From Icerya purchasi (lineage: Eukaryota > Arthropoda > Insecta > Hemiptera > Monophlebidae): a DNA stretch of 64,000 bases. Under the pieces are notes generated by a model, which searched no databases, was not told where the DNA came from, and saw nothing but the letters and a program-made list of their open reading frames with translations. The position numbers and the translations under genes are program-made. Positions 23,295 to 34,510 of the stretch are shown one piece after another. Every line of letters begins with the position of its first letter. Within the stretch, counting starts at the first letter, position 1. The stretch covers positions 499,431,352 to 499,495,351 of the forward strand of contig CM077115.1 of NCBI GenBank assembly GCA_039619475.1, read 5' to 3'.

Positions 23295-26200
23295 TTAGGA
23301 CGTACACTGACAGGCGTATCTTCGAGTTCGTCTATCCGGTGTTTGGTCAGCATCAACACTTCTTCTAGCTCGTCTATCCCGTGAATGGTCGTCAACATTA
23401 ACACTTCTAACCGATCTCGGTTGTACAACTGTAAAATTACGAATATATGAATCGCAAAATATAGTATGCTATTTAGACGGAAAATATTATATATTCGTGG
23501 ATATTATATTATGGAGACTTTCGTCAATTTTAAATACCATTTTACACAACTTAATGATGATAGTTGAACTCTTTGCTTTCAACGAATGTAATTACGATTT
23601 TATAACCGGTTTATTTATGCCATTTTATCGTTAATTGTTTTATTAAATAACGCGACATAACGTACCGGCAATTTAAATCGTTATTAAAAAGAAAAAAGTG
23701 TGTGTAAATTATCTAACAACAAAACCGATTTGTATATCTGGAAATTATAAGAAGATACTAAATAAATGTTTACTCGTTAGTTATTAAGAGATGGAAAATT
23801 AATAATATCTCATTTTTTGTATGCTCAAATAGGACAGTTACGTAACTTCTCACTTAAGAATGAACTGATTACATTTACCATTGTCCTGCGGTTGTTTATT
23901 TGTTTTATTTTGTTTTTTATTGGAAGTCCTCCAGCATTAAAAAAAAAAAAAAAAAAATTGTATAAAGAAGGGGTTGCTGTTAGAAAAGAAACAACGAGAT
24001 CAGAGGTTGGTAAGTTTTCATTAAATCGTTTTATGTATTGCCAGACAAAACGGTAAACGACAGCGAAATGAACTGAACAACAATTAAACTCGTTTAATTG
24101 GCGAAAGTAAAAACTGTTATAAAAACTTGAAAATTTCAAAACATTTCTTACCTAAATGTCGGCATCTGGGCATGCGCGCGTATATTTACTTGTGTGTATA
24201 TGTATTTATGTATGCTGTAATATGTACGTATTAATGTAGGTCGAAAAGCGAAATTTTGTGACACACTTGCGCTTGAGCGATACTTACGGTTTATATTATT
24301 CAGTGCGTGTGCTGATGTGAAATCGTGGTCTTTAGATTTTGAGGAGATTCGGTTCAAGTTTTTTTCTTTTTTGTTTTAGTGATTTAAGGAAATACGAATT
24401 ACCGTAATTTAGTTATTTCGTAGAAACTAATTGCGATATGAAGTTATTGGTCAGTGCACTTTGAAGAGTGAATGTGAAATTATAAGATGCGGATCAGTGT
24501 AGAATGTATTTCCGGTGAAAATTGCGACAAATATATACGATTATCGCCAATAGTCCAATAGTTTGTTTTAAATAATTCTGGTAGAAATTATTCCCCCCTC
24601 GTTGAAAGGGAAACCCCCGTACGAAAAAAAAAAGACCGGGACGCAATTCGGCTCTTTATCATTCTCAAATTAACGTGTATTATATTAGAAAAAAAAAAAA
24701 AAAAAAAAATTGTATTTATGTTGTTTCGGTTTTTTATTAATGATGGTTAGCGCGGAATAATAGTTAATTTGACTACTGAGTTAAGCACTGCATTCTCAAG
24801 TCTCATGTCGGTCTGGACTCGAATTGTTTTCAAATCTATTTAGCTTAAAATCGAATTGGCTGTCGTCGAAGAAATTTACAAAGGGAAAGGTAGCGAAGAA
24901 AAAGTAAAACTGAAAACCATACAGCTTCCTTTCATATTCTTCATTGCTAAATATTGTGGACCTTAATCATACAATTCTCAACCTCCTGATTAGGTGTGTA
25001 TTTAATTGCTACTAATAAAAATTTATTCAAACAATATAAGGATCGAATTTGTTTTCGAATAGTATAAATAACATAAAGAAATATTGGAAATCCGAGCTGG
25101 AAATCATTTAAAATGGACGGCTTAATATGTATATTAAATAAATTAGCGGAAAAAAGTTATCCTATGCGAAGTTGTAACTGAAGTTTTACAAATAACGAGT
25201 GGTGGTATGGAATTATCGATATGAAATTGTCAGGCGATGATTTTTAACCAATTAATTCGAACTAGTTGAATTACACTTGGCCATTATCATCGGCCGAGTA
25301 AAGAGATACATGCGGATTTAACCTCCTGTTTACTTTAGCCGAGATTTTTGGAGAATTGTTTTTTTTTTTTTTTTAGTAGATTTGTCAGCGAGGGGACATT
25401 GGCCCAATAAATGAAAAGGAAGAGAGAATAAATTTATATTCTTACGCGCTTAAGAGCAGAGGATAAAAATAATTCAAGCGGACAGGAACAGCTGAAACAG
25501 AGGGAAATGAGAGAATACGAGCAGCACCGATAAGGACAGTAGGGATATTTAATCGGGCGAGAAATAGAAGGACGCCTGCTTAGTAGAGAAGACCGCACAT
25601 TCAAATAAAACACGATACCAGGATCGCAAGGAAAGTATACCAGTATATATGGATGGTAGATGAGAGGGAGAATTGTTGCAAATATAATCGTTGTCAGAGA
25701 CATTTCATAATCTGATTAGCGCTAAAAATGATCTGTCCTGTTCGTTTAAATCCAAAATTTCATACCGGGTTAAAAATTTTGTCGCTTTTGCGCAAAACAA
25801 TCTTTAACAAGTTGAAAAAGAAAAACATTTAATACGCGACAGCGCTACCTATTAACCGTTTTTTATAAACTATTGTTTGAGGATTAGTTTCTTAAACAGG
25901 TTTTAGATGGCGCTGGCTTCGTTTTTATTTTTTTCCGGACCTTTTTTAACACTATAATTTACACCGAGCCATCCTGTTTTGTTTTTCTCCCCTTTAAACC
26001 TGATAATAATGAAAATTGGCCGATTTTTTTGAGAAAAGTAAACTATTCTGGCAGCTGACGATAAAGCAGATTTAAAGGTGTGGAATTCGGTTAATTAAAA
26101 ACGGCAAGCTGTATTGCTTGCAATGAAACTAGCAATAAAATGAATTTAACGTGAATTTGATTTTACACATATACCTTTAGAAATTTATTTAATAACAAAA

Positions 26201-29200
26201 ACCGGCAAAAAAACATCGCTATTCCATACGTAGTTCGTATAATGAATCGCAAATGAAGAGAATATTACGTTAATGATATTACTTCCAGACGTTGTCGCGC
26301 GAATAAAGAAATAATACATTTTGATGTTTCTTTGTGCGTACAATTCGTTTTCCCGATGTTCAAACACGTATCCATGTTCCATCTATATTCGGAACCGGAA
26401 ATAATGATAAGAAGTTAAAAAGTTTTCACTTACAATGCGGTCGCGATTCAGTTTCCATTTCTTCGTCTAACGTGTTTTCTATAACTTGTTGCTGCTGCTG
26501 TTGTTGCTGATTCTCTATCTGCTGAAGAATCGTCGGGACGTGAATCGGCACTTTGTGGAAAGCTGGAGGTGGCGGCGGTCTGACCATGTCTGCTGGCATC
26601 GAGGGAGCAGCCTGACTTTGATGATGCATGTTCCTCGATTCCATGCCGGCCATCATGTTATGCCTGGCTTCCGGAATAGCCATCGTGTGTAGCATACGAC
26701 CTTCGGGTGAAGCCGGGTGGTAGAGAGCTTTTTCCGGTACATTTCTGATTTCCGGGTTTGGCGCGATGTGTCTCATGTCTGGAACTTGACGAATTTCCGG
26801 CACAATTTGCTGGAAGATCGGAATAACGTGTTCTTCGCGGGCGATTATCGTGATCGGGGAGTCGTCCTTTTGCATTTGAGCCGCAGCCATCGATTGTTGC
26901 TGTTGCTGTTCTTCCTGGGCAGCGACGGCTCTGGTGATCATCGATAATGGTATGTGGTTGATATGTGGTGCAGCCGCTTGTTGTTGCTGCATCATGTGAT
27001 GGTGATTCGGCTGAGGAGCCGGCGGGGGAACCATCATTGGCATGTTTACCGGCATTGGTACTACAACCGGACCGGACTGTTGTTGCTGCATCGTTTCCAT
27101 CGGCAAGTGCCTGTAAAAAAAACAACAGAAAGAACACTTTGAATTTTTTTTATTTTACTTCATAACTTTGCGGGCGCTGAAATCAGAATTTCTTTGAGAG
27201 ATATTCCTGCGCAAGAGAATTCACGGCGTATTGCAGGGAACAAATTAACATTGTAAGGGGATAAGTAATCTCCTTTCTTTGTTCCGAAGCAGCAGAGATT
27301 TCGGGTATCGAAATGGTTAAAAAGATAGCTGTAATGTTTAAATGATCCGAATTTTCTTCGTATTGGCGAAAAAAGAGATGAGGCGAGAAACTTTGTATAT
27401 TATAGGTTGTAAATGTAAATATTTTTCTGTGCGCAATATATGACGTCCTTTTTAGGTCTTCCTTTTGCATTTGTAAAATTCTTCTGAAACAGGCCAGTTA
27501 AAGAAAAGGCGTGGTGCAGGAATTTGACTCTGTCCATGTTTTTGTTTATTTATTTATTTATTTATTTATTTTTGAAGATAATACGAGTTTATTTTTAATA
27601 TAAAAGTGATTACTTTTAAAAAATAATTTGTATTTGAAAGTACGGAATAATTAAGGAAATTAGTGATATCGTAAATATGACGAGTTTTAGTTATTTGAAG
27701 TGAGCGGCACAATGAAATATTATCCGAATGTTTCGAGATATTTTTGGATTTTCGTCATTTGAAAGTATGACATCAACCACCAAAAAAATCAAAATAGATT
27801 GTACACGGTGTTTATTGTTTGTTTATATTTTTTTCGTTTTTGAATAGCAGAATAATAGTTAATTTTCGGGAGAACCATTAGCGTTGGAGTGTTGCAAGGT
27901 TGATAACAGTATTTTTAATACAAGGAAAATATCTTACCTTTGATCTTGTCCACTTTCGCAGTAAATGGTCATTCGTTCACCGGTAACGTGTTCATATCGT
28001 GGATCAGTTGTAATATTTACACCGAATGGCAAACGAACAGTTTTCGGTTGATGGTCCATAACTTCTTCGGCTCGTTTCTTTTCAACTACGCAGTTCATTC
28101 TAGATCGTTGATTTTTTTCCATTAAGTTCTGAAAATAATTGAAAATTATCGTAAAAACCGAGAAATAAAAAAGCGAGTACACAAAATTTCTAATAAATGA
28201 TTACATTTACGCGTTTTAAATAATCGAACTGAATACTGCTGCAATGAAATCACGAGGAGAGATCCAATTCATAGAAATTGTCTTGGATCTTATCCCATGC
28301 GATAAAGTTTACTCGACTTGTCCATTGAAGAGATATCTTTATTATTGTTTTTATTATTTTATTTCTATTGTTTCGTTTTACTTCGTTCGTTTCGTTCTTA
28401 TTGATTTCGTTTCTTACTTCGTCGTTATTTAACATTTTTACCAGTTTTCGCCGTATGAAGATTTTTCAATTTCACTATTATTGAATTATTTTATATGTTT
28501 CTTCTTTTTGCATTTTTGATATTTCTACTTGTTTGATTTAATTTTTCACAATCCACGCAGTTTATTCTTTATATACCACTATTTTCATAAATATTATTAT
28601 TTTTTGTATTTATGTTATATTTTTGAGGAAATAAAATAAACACGATTTCAATAAAGTACATGAAAACATGCACTACGGGAAAAAAAGAAAAAAACAACAA
28701 AATCAAATTCTTACATGTAACTTTAACAAAAACAAAAGATAAATTAGCCATACAATAAGATACGAAAAAAAAAAAAAACAAAAAAAAACAACTGATGGCA
28801 TAATTCATAAAACATCAAATTATCCGAACCAACATAAATATGCATATTTCACGGCCGCAATAAATAGATTATTAATTATTCCTATGATACACTTCGAATA
28901 AAAAATATGTAGAAATAAAAATAATAAAAATTTTGGTGAAAAATAATGGTTATGATGAATAAATAAAATCAATCGACAAGATAAAATCTAGACCAAAATA
29001 TATAAAAAAAACAAATAATGGTAATAATAAAATTTGAACAACATTCACATCTATAAAAAATTATATATTTAAATTAAACAATATATTTAAAAAACAAGCA
29101 CTAAAGATGTAGTATTCAAAACTAAAAATAATTTAATGAATAAAATAAACACGTCAAATGTAAAAAATAATAATATTTATGAAAATAGTGGTATAAACAG

Positions 29201-32200
29201 AATGAATTGCACGTATTGTGAAAAATCATGTATTGGTCGTGGAAAAATCAAATGCAGACGACGATACAAGGAAATATAGAAAATCGTTCAATGATGATGA
29301 AATTAAAAAATCTACATATTATGAACATCTCTAATAAAAAATAAACATAAACCCGATTCGTTAGAAAAAAAACAGGAAACCTTATGAATATAGCTAAAAA
29401 TGATTACATAAATAAATATAAATATAATTACCCTTAAACGATCAAATAACTAATAATAATAACCCTCTCTTTAATATAAAAAATTAACTCCTTTTCGATG
29501 TGTTTTCATAAGCTTAATATTTATTTTAAAAATTTGTCCGTTAAATTCGTTATTAATTTGTAAAATCTCATTTTTGTATTTTTTGTTTTTTTTTAAAATT
29601 TAATGCCTTTGATTTATTCATAAACACTTTTCCGCCTTTCATTGTAGTTTTACGACAACCACCTATTATTTACCTATCTATATAGATGTAGTTCCGTTAT
29701 TTCTGTGCGGTGTGTTTTTAATTTTTAATTCAGTGTACTCTATGTTGTTAAATGGGCTATTATGCCCGAAAACGTTTCTAAATTAATTTTAATTTATTTT
29801 TGTTTGTTAATAAGGATAATTTATTTATTTTATATTTAGAAATTTTAACAAACAGGTTATGCATCTACATTTCACGATATATTTATAGTTACGAAAACTT
29901 TTTTATTTTTTTTCAGTTTTGCCGGTTTTTTTCGTCCTATCAAATGTTTTCCCTTATCGATCTGTTCTAAATCTATTCCTCAGCTTGTCACCAGAATTGA
30001 ATTTTCCTTCTCTTTCCTATACACACCACTTTACTGATGGTTCCTAAGGGCTAAATAGGTGCTTCTGCTGTGAATTATTCTGTATCCGAAACTTTCCTTC
30101 TCTTGCTCAATTCTGTATGCAGAATCTATTACTATTCTACGCGCTATTTTGTTTGTTTTCTCATCGCTAGTTTTTCATTAATTGTTCGTAATCTCGGATT
30201 TTAAAAGTGTTTTGTAAGTTATTCCCTCTTTCGATTGTATAATACTTTTCGTACGCTCCCTCATCCATGATCTTTTCCTTCTTCACTCGATCGAGATCGA
30301 TGCTCTGTGGATTGTTGGCCATTTAGGCATTAAAAACAATGAGATAGTATATTCCTTAGTCCGCTTTTCCGTTTCCACTGGTAGATATTTGGGAGCATTT
30401 CATAATATATCTTTTTTTTTCTTAAATGACTCATTCCAAGCCATGGCTCAACTTCTGTTCTTGTTCATTTTCTAATTCCGGCTATGTTTAATCTCTCTAT
30501 TCAACCATCTTTCCCACCGCGTTCATGGTTTCTAGACTTCCTCTCTCTTAAACGTTCCACAGTCTCAATTATTTATTTTTTCACTTTAATCGCTTGTCTC
30601 CTTCCTGCATTATTTTCGCGGTTTTCATCTCTTCCACATACGTTCATTGTGACTTTGACCATATTTTGTTTGAATATCCCCATCTCTTCTGTTCACAATA
30701 ATTGTCCTTCTACTCTTCTCTACTAAAACTTGGTATCCTTACTCTTTAAAGCGCTTCTTATAGTTTCTCATGTCGTTCTACTTTGGTTATTCCTGTCTGC
30801 GAATTATTTTTATCTGTAAACGTTTAAGAATACATATTTATTTTCTTCTTCCTATTTTTTGGGCTAATGTTCTTGTTGATGAACCCAATTAAAAAAAAAA
30901 AAAAAATTATACAACCGTCCGAATTATTACTCTTTTTTGTTTTTTTTTACGAAAATTTAAGAGCCCAAATTTTCATTAACTAGTTTGTAACAGAAGACTT
31001 CTGTATTTCTGTCTCGATTTAGACTGTTCCTTAAATTTCTTAATATACGATAAAACAAAAAGAACATTATTAATTTTCTACTTCACTTTGCGGATAAGTC
31101 TGTCGATACCTTCATTTGGGAAGGAAATGCAAATATATGTATCTTTAGTTGCAATGTTCTTTTTCACATCATCTTCATCGCAATAATCATTATCATCATC
31201 GGTCCTTGAATCTTTATGGGTATTACTGATAAATTTTGTGTCAATGTAAAAATACAATTCCTAAATGTAAATGATAGCTATTTATTTTCGTTATAGTGTA
31301 TTGTTGAAAGAAGTGATTTTATTGTAATCGCTGAGGCGCTAACTCATTTAACGGAATTGTTCATTACGTCGAAAAACTAATATTTATGAAATTTTAAGTC
31401 GTCTAAAGGGCAGCATTATCCAGTACCATAAGTAATTAATAATCAGTCTTTTTTTTTTCCTCTTTCTTGGGCTCATTAACCTAAGAGTTTCAGATACCAG
31501 AAGGAAGAAAACAAACTAGATCTTAATGCGGTTAGAAACTGAAGAAAGGAAGGCAACCCTAATAGGAATTGTAGAGGGTAAACGAAGCGTAAGAATGAAG
31601 GTTGATACGTTATGGGGCATAGGAAGAGATAAGTTTAAGAGTTGAAAGTGGAAACACGAACGTTCAGCGTAGATAGCGGAGCATTCAAAGAAAGGACGAT
31701 TGGCGTCGCAAATTAAGCTGTTGTCGTCAAAATGGGGAATTGATAAAAAGGAGAGATTGTTAGAGAAAGACGAAAAAGCGATGAAGGTATGACTAAAAAG
31801 CGAAGACGATAAATCGCAGAGACAAAGAAATGACTGTGATGAGAATAATCATGGCACCATGGTCGGGAAGGCTGGAAAGGTTGAATAGAGAGGTAAAAAT
31901 ATTAAAGATCAGTAAAAAGGGAAAGATAAATATATCACCAAAATTCAGTATGGCATTATTAGAAAGAAAATTAATATTAGAAATAGGAAATTTCGTAATA
32001 GATCGACCGGCATGTTAATTCTCCTGTACAATCGGGAACTGTACAGGAAGCCAATATGAATAGAACGACGAGAGTAGATAATTTAAAGATTGTAAAAAGG
32101 ATAACTGGATCTATCGAGGGAGGAGGAAGAGGCAAAGTAATGGCTAGAAGCACATTTTTAGCATCAGTAACAGTAACAAAATTATTTGAACAAAATTAGA

Positions 32201-33970
32201 ACAGGTATAAAGGGTAGCGCACGTGGAATAACTAAGGATTTAGCGGCAAAGATAGAGCAGAAGAAAGATAATCTAGTGGATTCAAAATAATCATGAGACG
32301 GGATAATAAAGGCGGCGCCTATTCTTTATGGCCTTTTTGAATCGTCAGTGAAAATAAGAGAGTGAAATGGGAATGTAGAGTTAAGGGAGCAACTGAATTC
32401 ACTAATAACAGCGGAATCGGGAGAAGATTTACACAGGACACAGGAAGGAAGACTAACTGTTAGAGATGTGAAAAATGTTTAAAATGTTTAGGATAAAGTA
32501 CACGGAGGTTTACTGAAGTAAAAAATGTAAGGAAAACCCGATATAGGCGGGGAGATATGTGAGTAAGAATTGGATTTTTTTGAGTAGAGAATCACTAGTT
32601 AATAGTCGGCCTCTGTTTACCTTCAAACGAATCTAGATGCGAAGGATTTTTGAGTTAGAGGAATAGTAAGTATCGGACACCTTAATAGATTTTATTTTAA
32701 CTGTTGAAGACTGATATGAGAAGTCTACCGTTAGGGAACCTAAGGAGCAGTCTTGAAACTGATAGACTTGAACAGTTCGATTTTGTGAATCGGTTATTAG
32801 TATTTAATTATCGGAGTGATTACACTTTCAGTAAACGTAATGGAAAACGCTTGATTGATTTAATAATGCCGAGGGATGTAGCAGCTTCAACCGTCCAGCA
32901 TACTATCGTCGCCTTTGAATTCACTGGTCATTGCAGTATAGTAATTACTAGAACTGCACATAAAATAAGTGTTCATAAACGGTTAGAATTTAAAATTGGT
33001 TCGATATATTAAATAAAATTTTGAGAAAGCCTTTAACGAAAGTCATAATGTTCAAATAACTATGTTGTCGAATTTTAAAATTATCTAAGCAATTTTTATA
33101 TGTGAAGAAACTTGAATAGCGGAACATTTCAATGCTCATAGGGATGAATGGGATTACTTCGGCATTTACTCACTCATTCCTCGGTACCCTAGCATGCACG
33201 AGGATCTACAAGCGGGTATTGCATCGCTACCTAGCTGGGAGAGCTGTACACTGGAGTATGCTATATTTTTGCAGCTTTGAGAAGGGACCGCTTGATTGCC
33301 AACAACTAAAATCCGTAACCGAGTAATAGTATACCATTATGTAATGGGACTTTGATAAGTATTAAACTTTTGAGACATTAAAAGATGCTGTCCCATAAAA
33401 GTAGACCGCCTATTATTTGGTTCAAGTATGATTCTGAAAATACGTTTGTCCCATCATTTAAATGGAGCTGCAGCGATAATTAGTATTTTTTAAAATAAAG
33501 TTTCAGTGTGTAATTGATGTTATCACTACAAACATTAATATCATTCACATAGAGCCATCCTCGTAATTTACCACTATGCGCGATGCTGCGTATTATGCTC
33601 TATTAATGAAATGTGAACTTTTTTCTGGTCATTTCGTGAATCATGCGATTTCATTATCCGCGCAAGTAACAAATGTATTAATTGATTCTTTACTTACACC
33701 GGCGAAGTCATCGAAATCTAATTGTAACGGTAACTTGATCTGAATCGGTATGGACTGTGAATCGAACGGCGCTGAGTGGGATGACTGCTGTGCTACCGAT
33801 GGCGACGGGGGCGGTGGCGGAGGAGGATGAGAGGCCACGTTATTCGAATGCTCCCTGTGCTGAGATGCCGGAACGGCGACAATGCTTTCTTGCTTCGATT
33901 CGGAACTTTCATCTGACTGCAGCGGATCAACCAATGCTTGATAGGACGGCCTATCGACAACGTCATCATT
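23295..33970 (-). CDS. unidentified Gln/Pro/Met-rich protein, internal and 3' exons
   Basis: Minus-strand exons with GT-AG borders that join in phase: 33970-33698, 28128-27938, 27110-26434 and probably 23428-23295 with a TAA stop. The first is Ser/Pro-rich with a Pro7 run and ends LPLQLDFDDFAG. The second is the most conserved-looking part (MEKNQRSRMNCVVEKKRAEE, then TVRLPFGVNITTDPRYEHVT). The third is Gln/Met/Pro-rich with several polyQ tracts (up to Q8), VVVPMPVNMPMMVPPPAP and HVPTILQQIENQQ. The last encodes an Arg/Asp-rich tail with two imperfect 13-14-residue repeats (RSVNVDDHSRDRRA / RSVDADQTPDRRT) and ends ACQCTS. I do not recognise the family. The composition suggests a nuclear or transcription-related protein, which is inference only. 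The start codon lies upstream of 33970, possibly far to the right. The last exon rests on its acceptor, phase fit and in-frame repeat. Confidence 0.75.
23310..23405 (-). repeat. two-copy tandem repeat, unit about 40 bp
   Basis: Reading on the minus strand, a 42-bp and a 39-bp copy of AGAAGTGTT(A/G)ATG(T/C)TGAC…GATAGACGA. They differ by 3 bp in length, so the reading frame is kept. Confidence 0.7.
23430..25355 (-). other. intron of the Q-rich gene, no other gene recognised
   Basis: Lies between the presumed terminal exon and the Q-rich exon. Poly(A) tracts near 23940 and 24690. A 69-codon minus frame at 24148-24357 has no motif and no convincing splice borders. Confidence 0.45.
25359..25720 (-). 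mobile_element. 5'-truncated LINE, 3' end with A-tail
   Basis: Read on the minus strand, it ends GGGCCAATGTCCCC…GCTGACAAAT followed by an A-tail (the T16 run near 25359 on the plus strand). The same terminus closes the plus-strand copies at about 30890 and 42345. A pyrimidine-rich coding remnant precedes it. Sits in an intron of the Q-rich gene in the same orientation. Confidence 0.65.
28250..28660 (-). pseudogene. Penelope-like element remnant, GIY-YIG region (minus copy)
   Basis: Minus-strand translation gives NINTKNNNIYENSGI, and after a stop RINCVDCEK and QTSRNIKNAKRRN, at about 28650-28500. This resembles the start of the GIY-YIG endonuclease domain that closes Penelope-like retroelements (SGIY…C..C…YIGQT.R). 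The YIG triplet itself has been lost to a small deletion. A Lys/Asn/Glu-rich frame continues to about 28250. It is the inverted partner of 29030-29480. Confidence 0.65.
28440..29320. repeat. inverted repeat formed by the two Penelope-like copies
   Basis: The arms at about 28440-28615 and 29160-29320 match in reverse complement. The best block is TACCACTATTTTCATAAATA on the plus strand at 28576-28595, with its complement at 29175-29194, followed by diverged homology outward for about 120 bp. The spacer is about 545 bp. Confidence 0.75.
29030..29480 (+). pseudogene. Penelope-like element remnant, end of RT and GIY-YIG endonuclease (plus copy)
   Basis: Plus-strand translation reads NYIFKLNNIFKKQALKDVVF, then NNNIYENSGINRMNCTYCEK and SCIGRGKIKCRRRYKE up to a stop at about 29277. 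A shifted frame then gives KSFNDDEIKKSTYYEHL, and MNIAKNDYINKYKYNYP follows near 29382. The order (RT end, SGIY box as SGIN, CxxC pair, YIG box as CIG, Arg/Lys stretch, late His/Asn motif) follows Penelope-like GIY-YIG proteins. Stops and frameshifts kill it. A conserved non-coding 3' region follows at 29725-29795. Confidence 0.7.
29725..29795 (+). ncRNA. Penelope-like 3' region with small GC hairpin before GAAAACG
   Basis: Contains GTGTACTCTATGTTGTT, then GGGC-tattat-GCCC, then GAAAACGTTTCTAAATTAA. The same order recurs in both arms of the hairpin at 58430-58603. The CUGAUGA box expected of a hammerhead ribozyme is decayed here, so activity is unlikely. Confidence 0.45.
29900..30905 (+). pseudogene. 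LINE remnant, RNase H to A-tail, copy B
   Basis: Shows HFTDGS (first RNase H motif) near 30031, ALWIVGHLGIKNNEIVYS (last RNase H motif) near 30300-30355 and CDFDHILFEYP near 30651. The conserved terminus GGGCTAATGTTCTTGTTGAT and a 17-A tail at 30889-30905 follow. It is the most complete 3' end of the family in the window. It begins directly after the Penelope-like remnant. Many stops; not functional. Confidence 0.75.
30906..32700. other. purine-rich stretch, possible LINE 5' region; no gene recognised
   Basis: From about 31480 the plus strand is markedly purine-rich and leads into a LINE endonuclease fragment at 32704, so it may be the gag-like ORF1 of that element. I could not confirm a zinc knuckle or any intact frame. 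The 62-codon frame at 31830-32018 matches nothing I know. Confidence 0.35.
32704..33012 (+). pseudogene. LINE AP-endonuclease C-terminal fragment
   Basis: A frame of about 100 codons reads RLEQFDFVNRLLVFNYRSDY, then TFSKRNGKRLIDLIMPRDVA and FEFTGHCSIVIT. This follows the end of the APE domain of non-LTR elements (…NLLVLNxG..TF..G.SLIDLT…SDH..I). The final SDH has become TGH, which would remove a catalytic His/Asp context. The RT that should follow is absent, so this is an isolated 5' piece. Confidence 0.65.
33013..33690. other. intron of the Q-rich gene, nothing recognised
   Basis: Mixed sequence up to the GTAAGT donor at 33697. The 64-codon plus frame at 33132-33326 shows no family motif. 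Confidence 0.4.
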
Positions 33971-34439
33971 CTGAAAAAATTATCAAATTACGACATAAAT
34001 CATCAACGGTCAAGTCACTGCAATATCAATACTTAGCGGTTGGTACTTTTATTATTGCGTAGGTAATAGTTTTTCGTTTTTTTTTTTTTTTTTCTTGTTC
34101 GATTTTCGTTCCGCTAAGAAGAGGAATGTGTAAGTTTTCCGCATTATAAGACGCTACATATTTATGTTTAATGACGCTTAAAGTGGTTAGAACGCGACAA
34201 CATTGTTAAATTAAAAAAAAAAAACTCATTATCGAAAATGGTAGCAGGGGAAGATAAAAATAACAGGTTGTAAAATTTTTTACGACTGTAGTGAATTTAG
34301 ATCGAGAGAGACAGGTTGATTACAACATTTTCGTGAATAAAATTATACTTAAAATTGTAGCAGGTTAATTTCGTCATTAGAATATTAAGCAAATTTTTAA
34401 ATACTCTCCAACTGTGCATGCTCTGTAGTACAGAAATGA

Positions 34440-34510
34440 CTTAGAGTTCGGTCTTCGAGTTTATTTTTTTTTTATAGCTCCGTCAGTAAGGACATTGGCC
34501 CGTATACACA
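34440..34510 (-). mobile_element. short LINE 3' terminus
   Basis: Minus strand reads GGGCCAATGTCCTTACTGAC followed by an A-rich tail. Same terminus as the copies at 25.4, 30.9 and 42.3 kb, with little else retained. Confidence 0.5.

Noticed and set aside
23240..23428. 62-codon alternative frame of the terminal exon (YNRDRLEVLMLTTIHGIDEL…)
   Set aside because: It needs a different phase from the upstream exon, which ends one base into a codon. The phase-consistent frame gives the Arg/Asp-rich tail with an in-frame repeat.
24148..24357. 69-codon minus frame as an extra exon of the Q-rich gene
   Set aside because: No convincing acceptor and donor in the required phases, and no conserved-looking content.
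26486..27165. Several plus-strand frames opposite the Q-rich exon, and a second minus frame at 26658-27137
   Set aside because: Their leucine/valine/histidine or serine/alanine richness is just the other-frame reading of CAG-type repeats in the polyQ exon.
28569..28808. 79-codon minus frame rich in Phe
   Set aside because: Mostly a poly(T) artefact. Only its last part (NINTKNNNIYENSGI) is meaningful, and that belongs to the Penelope-like remnant.
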